From Bradyrhizobium zhanjiangense (lineage in GTDB: Bacteria > Pseudomonadota > Alphaproteobacteria > Rhizobiales > Xanthobacteraceae), in NCBI RefSeq assembly GCF_004114935.1, contig NZ_CP022221.1:6097001-6161000 (forward strand): DNA of 64,000 nucleotides, given 5' to 3'. This document shows positions 52,161-61,964 of the stretch, in pieces. A program made the position numbers and the translations under genes. The notes beneath the pieces were generated by a model. It had not been told where the DNA came from. It searched no databases and saw nothing but the letters and a program-made list of their open reading frames with translations. The first letter of the stretch is position 1. Each line of letters starts with the position of its first letter.

Positions 52161-52763
52161 TCAGGGCACCGTACTGCCGACTGCAGAAGCCGACGTCGTA
52201 GCTGGTCCGGCTACCACCCGGAAATATTTATCGCGAGTTGCAGCTCTACAAGTCGAGCGGCGCGACCTCGAAGGCCGCAAGCGCGCTGCACGACTATCTC
52301 GCGCACTATCTTCGTCTCGACAAAGAGCTCAGCGGCCGCGCCGCGCCGATCGAGCTTGGCTGGGCCAACTGAACATCGAAAACAACCCCATGCACAGTAG
52401 ACATGGCATTGTCAGCAAAGGGGTTTTCCCGCGCCATTCTTCGGAGAACTGCTACGCACTCTTCCGGATCGTGGTCTGGAGATTTGACATGTCGGGCAAA
52501 ACACCGGCATTATTCCATCATGCCCGCTTCACCCCTTGGCACGCCCCCCGGCCAGCCCACGTAACGCCAGCGACGGCCAGAACTCCGCCCAGGATTGCGC
52601 CGCCTCAAAGGCAGCAGCGATATGGAAGATCGTGGGTTCGTCGAGCCAGGCCGCGATGATCTGGTTTGATCAAGACTGCCGCCTTCTTGGCCAGATATAC
52701 ATGTCCATCCGCGTTGGGGTCATTCCGCATGGAGCGCATGAGCGCTGAACGAGGTATTCGGAC
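52161..52763. other. Intergenic region with eroded gene pieces
   Basis: About 600 bases between two LysR genes with no intact gene. Plus-strand 52202-52372 is open between two stops and reads protein-like (for example LRLDKELSGRAAPIELGWAN) but has no start codon and no family I recognise. Near 52492 the motif GTCGGGCAAAACACC resembles short interspersed sequences I remember from Bradyrhizobium intergenic regions. An amidase remnant is listed separately. Confidence 0.45.
52529..52669 (-). pseudogene. C-terminal remnant of an amidase
   Basis: The minus strand encodes about 46 residues before a TGA at 52529-52531, including QIIAAWLDEPTIFHIAAAFE, which matches the usual C-terminal stretch of amidase-signature enzymes (GLQI-G-x-x-D-E-x-x-x-x-x-A-x-A-F/Y-E). 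A TGA lies just upstream in frame (52670-52672), so nothing else of the enzyme is left. It looks like a deleted or decayed gene. Confidence 0.6.
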
Positions 52764-53660
52764 TTGCCGAACATCAACCTGAAGCTTCTCCATACTTTCC
52801 TGCTCGCGGCCGAGCACGAAAGCTTCCGAAAGGCTGCGGAGGAATCGAACCGGTCGCCGTCTGCCATCAGCATGCAGGTTCGCGACCTGGAGGAGCAGAT
52901 CGGCGTCCTGCTCTTTCGCAGGACACCGCAGAAGGTGTTGCTTACGCCTGAGGGTCGGATCCTGTTCGAACAGGCAAAGCGCGCCCTCCAGGAAGTTCAG
53001 TCCGGGTTGGATCTGCTGACCGAATCAGCGCAATCCCGCAGCCGTCACATTCGAATGGCTTGCGTTCCGACACTTGCGTCCGGATGGCTGCCCAACATCC
53101 TGGCGACATTCAAGGTCCGCTATCCGCGGAGCCAGGTCCAGCTCATGGAGCTCTCCACGACGCCGATGCTTGAACTGCTGAAGCGGCAAGATGTCGAGTT
53201 CGGCATTGGTCCGGAAGTCCCCGACATGGGGGATTATGAGTTCGAGCCTATCCTTGAAGATCCCCTTTTTGCCTGTGTACCGCCGGTATTCGACGAGGGA
53301 CAATCAAGCATCGGATTCGCTGATCTCGTCGAAAAGCCGGTTATCCTGCTGTCGAAGACGACGGCGGTCCGAGGGCTGATCGACGAGACGCTGGAGACGC
53401 TCGCCGTCCGCCTCGATGTGCAATTCGAGGTCCAGGCCGCCACGACGGCGCTGGCCCTGGCAGCGTCCGGCCTCGGCATCGCAATCGTACCGCGGGTCGC
53501 TCTGGTGCAGGCCGGCGTGCAGCAGTTTCGTGTCGTCCCGATCTCCGACCACGTCAAGCTCCGCCAGATCGGCTTGATCACCCCGCGCGGCCCTGTCAGG
53601 CGCCCGAACACCGAGCAATTGATTTCATTGATCCGCTCGAGCCTGGCCCAGCTGCGCTGA
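52764..53660 (+). CDS. LysR-family transcription regulator
   Basis: A 298-residue LysR regulator. The HTH is near 1-60 (LLHTFLLAAEHESFRKAAEE and SPSAISMQVRDLEEQIGVLL), with the effector domain from about 90. It probably starts at TTG 52764, with GAGG 9 bases upstream, giving PNINLKLLHTF at the N-terminus as in related regulators. It converges on the dehydrogenase cluster with only 8 bases between, so any control of that operon would be from a distance. Confidence 0.9.
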   Translation: MPNINLKLLHTFLLAAEHESFRKAAEESNRSPSAISMQVRDLEEQIGVLLFRRTPQKVLLTPEGRILFEQAKRALQEVQSGLDLLTESAQSRSRHIRMACVPTLASGWLPNILATFKVRYPRSQVQLMELSTTPMLELLKRQDVEFGIGPEVPDMGDYEFEPILEDPLFACVPPVFDEGQSSIGFADLVEKPVILLSKTTAVRGLIDETLETLAVRLDVQFEVQAATTALALAASGLGIAIVPRVALVQAGVQQFRVVPISDHVKLRQIGLITPRGPVRRPNTEQLISLIRSSLAQLR

Positions 53661-53668
53661 CGCCGCGC

Positions 53669-54748
53669 TTAGAGTAACTTCAGAAGCGCATCGACGACCT
53701 GACCTGTCGTCGCACTGCCGCCGATGTCACGGGTCCTCAGCGCTGCATCCTCCAGCCCAGCGCGGACCGCGGCCTCGATCCTGTCGGCACCAAGCCGCAG
53801 CCGATTGTCCCGATAGCGCTGATCCAGCCACCGCAGCATCAGGATCGCCGCCAAGATCGTCCCATAGGGATTGGCGAGCCCCTTACCTGCGATGTCAGGC
53901 GCCGAGCCATGCGAGGCCTGGAAGAAACCGATCCCGTCCCCAACCTCTTCCGATGGCGACATGCCCATGCCGCCGACCGTGGCCGCACCGAGATCGGAAA
54001 TGATGTCGCCGAACATGTTCTCGGTGACGATCACGTCGAAATGCGAGGGCTTGTTGATCAGATGAACCGTCATCGCGTCGACGAGGACGTGCTCGGCTTC
54101 GATGTCGGGATAGTCTTTGGCGACCTCGTCGAAGACAGCGCGAAAGAATGCATATGTGCGCAACACATTGGCCTTGTCGCAGCAGGTCACCCGGCGCCGA
54201 CCGTCCTTTGGTGAACCATTCCGTGTTCTCGCAAGCTCGAATGCGAACCGGACGATACGTTCGATACCCTTCCGGGTCTGGACGAGCGTGTCGACTGCGA
54301 CTTCCTCCCTGAGCAGCGCGCCGGCGCCGCGCGCGGCGTAGAGGCCCTCGCTGTTCTCCCTGACGATGACGTAGTCGATCGATCCCGGCCGCCCGAGCGG
54401 GGACGGCACGCCCTTGTACAGCTTGATCGGCCGCACATTGGCGAACAGGTCGAGCTTGAAGCGAAGCGAGAGCGTGAAATCGAGTCCGGCTTCGGTTCCG
54501 TCACGGTGAACCACACCGGGAATGCCGGCCGCGCCATGGAGAATGGCATCGGCTGTGCGGCAGCCCTCGAACGAGGTGGACGGAAACGAATCCCCGGTTT
54601 CGAGAAAATGCGTGGCGCCCGCGGGATATTCCGCAAAATGAAGCGTCCCGGCCTGGACACCGGCTTGCAGCACCGCGACCGCCGCACCAGCGACTTCGGG
54701 CCCGATACCGTCTCCATGCACGACGGCGATCTTGTAACTATCCTTCAT
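53669..54748 (-). CDS. Tartrate/D-malate/isopropylmalate-type dehydrogenase
   Basis: A 359-residue isocitrate/isopropylmalate dehydrogenase family protein. Typical segments: AVVHGDGIGPEVAGAAVAVL at the N-terminus, DYVIVRENSEGLYAARG near 120-140, and DVIVTENMFGDIISDLGAA near 240-260 with the metal-binding Asp residues. SHGSAPDIAGKGLANPYGTI near 300 is the C-terminal signature. Length and cluster context fit the tartrate dehydrogenase/decarboxylase and D-malate group better than true LeuB. The ATG at 54748 is preferred over an upstream GTG/ATG extension because it starts the Rossmann-like domain. Confidence 0.88.
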   Translation of the reverse strand: MKDSYKIAVVHGDGIGPEVAGAAVAVLQAGVQAGTLHFAEYPAGATHFLETGDSFPSTSFEGCRTADAILHGAAGIPGVVHRDGTEAGLDFTLSLRFKLDLFANVRPIKLYKGVPSPLGRPGSIDYVIVRENSEGLYAARGAGALLREEVAVDTLVQTRKGIERIVRFAFELARTRNGSPKDGRRRVTCCDKANVLRTYAFFRAVFDEVAKDYPDIEAEHVLVDAMTVHLINKPSHFDVIVTENMFGDIISDLGAATVGGMGMSPSEEVGDGIGFFQASHGSAPDIAGKGLANPYGTILAAILMLRWLDQRYRDNRLRLGADRIEAAVRAGLEDAALRTRDIGGSATTGQVVDALLKLL

Positions 54749-54887
54749 GATGCTCGCTCGACAAATTATCCTAACGGTGGTGATGTCACTTCGCCCGTGG
54801 CAGGACATGCACGATGTGGCATGGCCTCTCGCTGCTCTCGTCCGGCGGCGCGGCCACTGCCACGATCGGCCGCGCCGGGACGATCGA

Positions 54888-56369
54888 TCAATCCAGCTTG
54901 ATCCAGACGCCCTTCGTGTTCAGGTATTCGTCGAGCTGTTCGGTGCCACCTTCGCGGCCATATCCGCTCATCTTGTAGCCGCCGAACGGCAACGCAGGAT
55001 CGATGGCGTGATAGGTGTTCACCCACACCGATCCGGCGCGGAGGCTCCTTGAGATGACGTGGGCCTTGCTCACGTCGCGCGTGAAGACACCCGCTGCAAG
55101 TCCGTATGGCGTCGCGTTGGCGCGCGTCACGGCCTCATCGAGCGTGTCGAACGGCAGCGCGGAGATGACCGGGCCAAAGATTTCATCACGGGCGATCTGC
55201 ATGTTGTCGGAGACGCCGGCGAACACGGTCGGCGCGACGAAATTGCCCTTTGCGAGGGCACCTTCCCTCAGCCTGTTGCCGCCGGTCACGACCTTCGCAC
55301 CCTCGTCGCGCCCGCTCCGCAGGAAGCCTTCGACCTTGTCGAGCTGCCGCTCGGAGACCAGCGGTCCAATCTCCGTCGTGGGATCAGCGCCATCACCGAT
55401 CTTCAGGGCCGCGGCAAATTTCCCGAGCCGTTCGACCAGCTCGTCGTGGATCGTGCGCGCGACGAACAGGCGGGAGCCGGCGATGCAAATCTGGCCCGAA
55501 TTGGCAAACGCCGCCATCGCGGCAATCGGGACAGCCTTGTCGAGGTCCGCGTCCGCGCAGACGATCACCGGTGACTTGCCGCCGAGTTCGAGCGACACCC
55601 GCTTGAGGTTGCCGGCCGAGGCGCGAACAATCGCCTGCCCGGTTGCGGTGGATCCGGTGAAGACGATCTTGTCGACACCGGAGTGCTCGGCCAGCGGCGC
55701 CCCGGCCTCCGGCCCGGTCCCGGTCACGACATTGACCACGCCCGGCGGCACCCCTGCCTCGTTCATCAAATCAGCGATCAGCAATGGCGTCAGCGGCGCC
55801 TCTTCGGAGGGCTTGAGCACGATGGTGCAGCCGGTCGCCAGCGCGGGCCCGATCTTCCAGACCGACGCAGCCGTCGGCGCATTCCAGGGAATGATGGCGC
55901 CAACGACGCCGACCGGCTCCTTGCGCGTGAACGAGACGATATCGCCCGGCAGCGAATTGTCGATCGTCTGCCCGTGGATCGCGGTTGCCATGCCGGCGTA
56001 GTATCTGAGCATGCCGAGCACGCGCAGCTTGTTCGCCCGCGTCCTGACGATCGGCATTCCCATGTCTGCTGTATCGGACTGGCTGATCTCCTCCCAGTGC
56101 TTCTCGAACAGGTCGGCGATCCGCAACAGCAGCGCCTGCCGCTCGAACGGCTTGAAGCGGCTCCACGGGCCTTCGAAGGCGCGGCGGGCCGCGGTGACGG
56201 CAAGACCGATGTCGGCCTCGTCTGCCCGCGGCACGCGTCCGATCACCTCACCGGTCGCGGGGTTGCGCGTCTCGAAGACTTTACCCGAGCGGGCTTCCAC
56301 CCACGCGCCGTCCACGAACATCTTTCGGGTTCGGCCGTCGATGGGAAATCGGATCTCAGCTTTTGTCAT
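54888..56369 (-). CDS. NAD(P)-dependent aldehyde dehydrogenase
   Basis: A 493-residue aldehyde dehydrogenase. The catalytic Cys is in FANSGQICIAGSRLF near 300, and the general-base Glu in RVSLELGGKSPVIV near 265. The cofactor-binding GSTATGQAIV is near 243, and the C-terminal motif EIFGPVISALPFD near 400. Length is typical (480-500). The ATG at 56369 has GGAG 7 bases before it, and residues before it in the longer frame do not look like this family. It belongs to the same minus-strand cluster as the two dehydrogenases; the substrate is unknown. Confidence 0.92.
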   Translation of the reverse strand: MTKAEIRFPIDGRTRKMFVDGAWVEARSGKVFETRNPATGEVIGRVPRADEADIGLAVTAARRAFEGPWSRFKPFERQALLLRIADLFEKHWEEISQSDTADMGMPIVRTRANKLRVLGMLRYYAGMATAIHGQTIDNSLPGDIVSFTRKEPVGVVGAIIPWNAPTAASVWKIGPALATGCTIVLKPSEEAPLTPLLIADLMNEAGVPPGVVNVVTGTGPEAGAPLAEHSGVDKIVFTGSTATGQAIVRASAGNLKRVSLELGGKSPVIVCADADLDKAVPIAAMAAFANSGQICIAGSRLFVARTIHDELVERLGKFAAALKIGDGADPTTEIGPLVSERQLDKVEGFLRSGRDEGAKVVTGGNRLREGALAKGNFVAPTVFAGVSDNMQIARDEIFGPVISALPFDTLDEAVTRANATPYGLAAGVFTRDVSKAHVISRSLRAGSVWVNTYHAIDPALPFGGYKMSGYGREGGTEQLDEYLNTKGVWIKLD

Positions 56370-56460
56370 CGGTCTACTCCTGTCTCGCAGAGGCGATTGT
56401 CGGATGTGCGCCTCGTTTGATGTCGTGCTTACCTTGCAGCGATCGTCTCGGGAATGGGTT

Positions 56461-57345
56461 CTATGCAGCGGGCTGCTGTTTGCGGAGTAAGCGTGCCAGT
56501 TCCGGAATATAGGCCTGCCCGTGCCCGCTCTCGACCACCGCTGCCATCGCGCCGGCAACACCGTCGGCGATCGTCCCGCACGCGCCGGATGTGCCCGCCA
56601 TCGTCCTGTAGTAGTTGATGTCCTTCAACGCATTGGCGATGAAGAACGGGACCGTCTCGACGTCGCCAGCCACGATGGCCGGCGCCAACCGCTGCAGCGC
56701 CACGCCGGCGCCACCGCCTTTGGCGAGAACATCGACGAAAACCGCGGGATCGACGCCTGCATCTGCCGCCTGCGCGGCTGCTTCGCTGAGAAGCGCCATG
56801 AAGCCGATCGAAACGTAATTGTGGAGCAGCTTGAGCCGATGGCCGAAGCTCACGGGTCCGACCCGTTCGAGGCTCTCGGTGAAAGCGGCAAGGACGGCAC
56901 GGACGCTTTGAAGGTCTGCTTCATCGCCGCCAACCAGAAGGTTCAACGTTCCCTCTTCCGCATGCCTGGCCGTGCGTGTCATCGGCGCATCCAGGAAGCT
57001 TCCGCCGGCGGCCCGGACCGCAGCGGCCATCCGCAACGTCGATTCCGGCAGCGCGGTCGAGCAATCGACGATGATTGTCCCCCTTCGCAGCCGGGGCAAG
57101 ACGCCGGCATCGCCGGTAAGAATTGCTTCGACCTGCGGAGAGCCGGTCACGCAAAGGATGATGACATCGGATACGTCTGCCACGTCGCCCGGAGTCTTGC
57201 AGGCTGTAGCGCCGAGATCGACGAGATCGTCGACCGGCTGATTGCCCGGATGGTCGAGAAAGGCAAGGGGATAGCCGCCCCGCACCAGAACGTTCTTCGC
57301 AATTCCGTGCCCCATCAGGCCGACACCAATAATGCCCACCTTCAT
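56461..57345 (-). CDS. 3-hydroxyisobutyrate-type beta-hydroxyacid dehydrogenase
   Basis: A 294-residue NAD(P)-dependent beta-hydroxyacid dehydrogenase. The N-terminal cofactor motif VGIIGVGLMGHGIAKNV is at residues 3-19. The substrate loop DAPMTRTARHAEEGTLNLLV replaces the more usual DAPVSGGxxGA, and the catalytic Lys is in GHRLKLLHNYVS near 165-170. Length is typical (285-300). The ATG at 57345 starts the Rossmann motif directly. With the tartrate-type dehydrogenase and aldehyde dehydrogenase it forms a three-gene catabolic cluster. Confidence 0.9.
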   Translation of the reverse strand: MKVGIIGVGLMGHGIAKNVLVRGGYPLAFLDHPGNQPVDDLVDLGATACKTPGDVADVSDVIILCVTGSPQVEAILTGDAGVLPRLRRGTIIVDCSTALPESTLRMAAAVRAAGGSFLDAPMTRTARHAEEGTLNLLVGGDEADLQSVRAVLAAFTESLERVGPVSFGHRLKLLHNYVSIGFMALLSEAAAQAADAGVDPAVFVDVLAKGGGAGVALQRLAPAIVAGDVETVPFFIANALKDINYYRTMAGTSGACGTIADGVAGAMAAVVESGHGQAYIPELARLLRKQQPAA

Positions 57346-57428
57346 CGCGATACCTCGCTGATCATTCGCATCTCTGGTTGGACTTGACGGCGTTGCCTGC
57401 CGCACGATCGTGTTGGAAAATCCATCAT

Positions 57429-57722
57429 TTAGTGGACGGCCGCGTACATGATCTGCTGCTCAGTCGCATCAGTCGCCTTGATTTCCTCGACGATCTTGCC
57501 GCGCGTGGCGACCAGGATGCGGTCTGAGAGCGCCAAGACTTCCGGCAGGTAGGATGAAATCACGACCACGGCCAAACCTTCGTCGGCCAGGCCGTTGATG
57601 AACTGGTGGATCTCGACGATAGCTCCGACATCGACGCCGCGGGTGGGTTCATCGAAGATGATGAGCTTCGGCTTCTGGATCAGCGATCTCGCGATGACCA
57701 CCTTTTGCGAAGACGCGACCGC
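57429..57722 (-). pseudogene. Truncated sugar ABC ATPase (RbsA/XylG-like C-terminus)
   Basis: About 95 residues match the end of a double-domain sugar ATPase: SQKVVIARSLIQKPKLIIFD, EPTRGVDVGAIVEIHQFING and SSYLPEVLALSDRILVATRG. The gene breaks off at the ABC signature: where LSGGNQQK is expected the sequence reads YGAVASSQK. The frame stays open to 57953, but that upstream part has no similarity to an ATPase, so the true gene is gone and the frame is a chimera. The rest of the transporter (binding protein, permease) is not found nearby. The breakpoint is near 57722. Confidence 0.75.
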
Positions 57723-58115
57723 GCCGTACTGTTGCGCAAGATTGATCGCTCGCGACCATCGTTTCCTGCCTGCAATTGGTTGTTGTTTGTGCGGCAAGAT
57801 GAGCGACGCTACCCCGTTTCTTGCAAGGCGCTTTTTCTGACCCCCTGTTTGGTTTTTCTGATGTACCGGTGTTTTGATACGAACCACCAAGGAAGCAAGA
57901 GACCACCCGCTTGGAGCGGCCGCCGCGCTTCGGCCCGCGCGAGCTCGAGTCACCTTCCGGCCTTCAGCGATTGAGAAAAACTGACGCCCCGTTCAGAAAT
58001 ACTGCGCTGCTTCGGCGTTGCCTCGTCGGTCTGTCCATCTAAGATCGGCCCTCGATCGACGTGTCTGTCAATCAAAACGAACCAAGCTGACTTGGTCGAT
58101 TAGGGAGGTACCGGC
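57723..58115. other. Breakpoint region with insertion-sequence-like end repeats
   Basis: About 390 bases with no supported gene. Around 57830-57862 the minus strand carries two close copies of TCAGAAAAA separated by a GGGGG run, a pattern like the terminal repeats of IS21-family elements. This sits beside the truncation of the sugar ATPase and may be the scar of an insertion or deletion. The last 40 bases carry the ribosome site of the next gene. Confidence 0.4.
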
Positions 58116-58625
58116 ATGAAAATTCGCAGGCTGCTGGCGCTTGCGGGCGTGTTCTTTGGCATGAGCACGGTTGCACTGGCTCAAAGTCAAGCCGACGACG
58201 AGTGCCAAAATCCGGGAAACGACGAGCTTCTGAAGCAAGGATGCGCTTATCTCGACGAGTTCATGAAGGCGTTCAACTCGCGAGATGCGGAAGCCTGGTC
58301 CAAGACGGTTCACTATCCGCATATAAGAATCGCTGGCGGGCAGGTGCAGGTCTGGAACACGCCGGAAGAATATGCGCAATCGAACGATGCGAAACAGTTG
58401 GCGCAGGCTTCGACATGGGCTCGCTCAGCGTGGACGTCTCGCAAATTGGTACAGAAATCCGACGACAAACTCCACTTTGTCACGAGATTCACGCGCTATG
58501 ACGCCAATGACAAGCCGATACTATCCGCCGACTCTTTCTACGTGATCGTCAAGAGGGATGGCCGCTGGGGAGCTCTGGTACGATCGAGCTACGTCGGCAT
58601 CATCGGCAAGAAGACCGCCTTCTGA
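58116..58625 (+). CDS. Secreted NTF2-like protein
   Basis: A 169-residue protein with a signal peptide (about 1-22, ending ALAQS). The mature part is a single SnoaL/NTF2-like domain: CAYLDEFMKAFNSRDAEAWS starts it and SADSFYVIVKRDGRWGALVR ends it. Such domains bind small ligands or have weak enzyme activity; the function here is unknown. AGGGAGG lies 7 bases before the ATG. It stands alone between the IS-like scar and the Lrp regulator. Confidence 0.82.
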   Translation: MKIRRLLALAGVFFGMSTVALAQSQADDECQNPGNDELLKQGCAYLDEFMKAFNSRDAEAWSKTVHYPHIRIAGGQVQVWNTPEEYAQSNDAKQLAQASTWARSAWTSRKLVQKSDDKLHFVTRFTRYDANDKPILSADSFYVIVKRDGRWGALVRSSYVGIIGKKTAF

Positions 58626-58654
58626 CGAACGACCTTTCGGAATGAACGCAAGGA

Positions 58655-58681
58655 GCAGACGTCAAACCGAGTGGCGTCTGC
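58655..58681 (+). terminator. Hairpin downstream of the NTF2-like gene
   Basis: GCAGACG (58655-58661) pairs with CGTCTGC (58675-58681) around a 13-base loop, 30 bases after the stop codon. No T-run follows, so termination is uncertain. It may serve both this gene and the convergent Lrp gene. Confidence 0.4.
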
Positions 58682-58777
58682 GTGTTCACATCGCCATCGG
58701 CGCGATTTGGCCTTCGCGACGGCGCCCGAGCCGAAGGGCGACCAGCCCGACACCCTCGCGCTGATGAGCCGCACACA

Positions 58778-59290
58778 TTAGACCTGGACCGAGGTCAGCT
58801 TCTTCAGGCAGCGCAACGCGAAGGACGATCGGCTGTGGCGAATGCCGGGAATGCGATAGAGCTTTTCGCGCAGGAAGCGTTCGTATCCGGCGGTGCTTTC
58901 GACGGCCACCTTCACGACGTAATCGTAGTCGCCGGTCGTGAGATAGGCTTCGATCACCTCCGGCAGGTTCGTGAGCAGCTGGCCGAAACGTTCGAGCACC
59001 TCCTCGTCGTGGTGGTCGAGCGTCACTTCTATGATGACCGTTTCGGGCAGGCCGAGCTTCTCCTGATTGAGCAGTGCGACATAGCCATCGATATAGCCTT
59101 GGGTTTCGAGCCGCTTCAGCCTGTTCCAGCACGGCGTGGTGGAGAGCCCGATTTCGTCGGCAAGCTGCGCCGTCGTCAGTCGCGCATCCTGCTGCAGTGC
59201 GCGGAGGATTTTGCGGTCGATCTCGTCAAGGCGAAGCGAATCCTTGCGCGGAGCCTTAGCTGGCCGCGCCGCACGTCTGACCTTCGCCAT
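58778..59290 (-). CDS. Lrp/AsnC-family regulator (BkdR-like)
   Basis: A 170-residue Lrp/AsnC regulator. The HTH is near 20-70 (LDEIDRKILRALQQDARLTT and ELADEIGLSTTPCWNRLKRL-like order), and the C-terminal RAM/ACT ligand-binding domain spans about 85-165, with YDYVVKVAVESTAGYERFLR. It is divergent from the branched-chain 2-oxoacid dehydrogenase operon (137 bp between), as BkdR is in Pseudomonas, so it most likely senses a branched-chain amino acid and controls that operon. Confidence 0.92.
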   Translation of the reverse strand: MAKVRRAARPAKAPRKDSLRLDEIDRKILRALQQDARLTTAQLADEIGLSTTPCWNRLKRLETQGYIDGYVALLNQEKLGLPETVIIEVTLDHHDEEVLERFGQLLTNLPEVIEAYLTTGDYDYVVKVAVESTAGYERFLREKLYRIPGIRHSRSSFALRCLKKLTSVQV

Positions 59291-59357
59291 ATCCAGAACT
59301 CCATTCTATTTATCGGCACAATTGCCAGAATGATTCCACCTCGAATGACCGAATTAC

Positions 59358-59389
59358 CCAGATAATTGGAACAAAAATCCAGTTATTGG
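59358..59389. promoter_or_regulatory. Candidate Lrp/BkdR operator repeats
   Basis: Two near-identical boxes, CCAGATAATTGG (59358-59369) and CCAGTTATTGG (59379-59389), start exactly 21 bases apart, two helical turns. A weaker third copy CCAGAATGATTCC lies at 59325-59337, another three turns upstream. The whole 59291-59426 gap is AT-rich compared with its surroundings. Phased boxes between a divergent Lrp gene and its probable target operon are what an Lrp-type regulator uses. Confidence 0.55.
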
Positions 59390-59426
59390 CCAGTACAAAC
59401 ATACTACGTTTAGGGAGGAGCGGACG

Positions 59427-60946
<1,520 letters not shown>

Positions 60947-60949
60947 GCC

Positions 60950-61963
60950 ATGCCGCGGCGAACCATGATCGAGGCGATTCGCGAGGCCATGGACGTGATG
61001 ATGTCGCGCGATGACGACGTCGTCGTGTTCGGCGAGGACGTCGGCTATTTTGGCGGCGTATTTCGCGCGAGCCAAGGGCTGCAGGCGAAATACGGCAAGA
61101 GCCGCTGCTTTGATACGCCGATCAGCGAGCTCGGCATCGTCGGCGCTGCAGTCGGCATGGCGGCCTACGGCCTAAAACCCTGCGTCGAGATCCAGTTCGC
61201 CGACTACATGTATCCGGCCTACGACCAGATCGTCTCCGAAGCCGCGAGGCTGCGCTATCGCTCGAACGGCCAGTTCACCTGTCCGGTTGTGGTGCGCATG
61301 CCGACAGGCGGCGGCATCTTCGGTGGACAGACACACAGCCAAAGCCCGGAAGCGCTGTTCACCCATGTCTGTGGCATCAAGACCGTGGTGCCCTCGAATC
61401 CAAGCGACGCCAAGGGCCTCCTGATCGCCGCGATCGAGGATCCAGACCCGGTCATCTTCCTTGAGCCGAAGCGGCTCTACAACGGCCCGTTCGATGGCCA
61501 CCATGATCGTCCCGTGACGCCGTGGTCGAAGCACGATCTCGGCGAGGTCGCCGAGGGGTACTACACCGTGCCGCTCGGCCGCGCCGCGATCCGCCGGCAG
61601 GGCGAAGCCGTCACGATCCTGACCTATGGCACGATGGTCCATGTCGCCGAAAGCGCGGCAGCCGAGACCGGCATCGATGCCGAGATCATCGATCTCCGCA
61701 CCCTTCTGCCGCTCGACCTCGACACCATTGAAGCCTCGGTCAAGAAGACCGGGCGCTGCGTGATCGTGCATGAGGCAACGTTGACGTCCGGCTTCGGCGC
61801 CGAGCTCTGCGCGCTGGTGCAGACGCGCTGCTTCTATCATCTGGAAGCGCCGATCGCGCGCGTCGCGGGTTGGGACACACCCTACCCGCACGCCCAGGAA
61901 TGGGACTACTTCCCGGGCCCGGCGCGAGTCAGTCGCGCGCTGGCCGAAACGCTGGAGGCCTGA
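60950..61963 (+). CDS. bkdA2: Branched-chain 2-oxoacid dehydrogenase E1 beta subunit
   Basis: A 337-residue E1-beta subunit. Typical segments are VVVFGEDVGYFGGVFRAS near residue 25, the ThDP/substrate region CFDTPISELGIVGAAVGMAA near 60-80, and PIARVAGWDTPYPHAQEWDY near the C-terminus. It starts 3 bases after the E1-alpha stop and forms the alpha2-beta2 tetramer with it in the cytoplasm. Confidence 0.96.
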   Translation: MPRRTMIEAIREAMDVMMSRDDDVVVFGEDVGYFGGVFRASQGLQAKYGKSRCFDTPISELGIVGAAVGMAAYGLKPCVEIQFADYMYPAYDQIVSEAARLRYRSNGQFTCPVVVRMPTGGGIFGGQTHSQSPEALFTHVCGIKTVVPSNPSDAKGLLIAAIEDPDPVIFLEPKRLYNGPFDGHHDRPVTPWSKHDLGEVAEGYYTVPLGRAAIRRQGEAVTILTYGTMVHVAESAAAETGIDAEIIDLRTLLPLDLDTIEASVKKTGRCVIVHEATLTSGFGAELCALVQTRCFYHLEAPIARVAGWDTPYPHAQEWDYFPGPARVSRALAETLEA

Positions 61964-61964
61964 G

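Noticed and set aside
52366..52400. Possible IS66-type transposase tail (LNIENNP-like stretch)
   Set aside because: Only seven residues resemble the conserved E-x-DNN region of IS66 transposases and the flanking sequence does not fit. Too weak to call.
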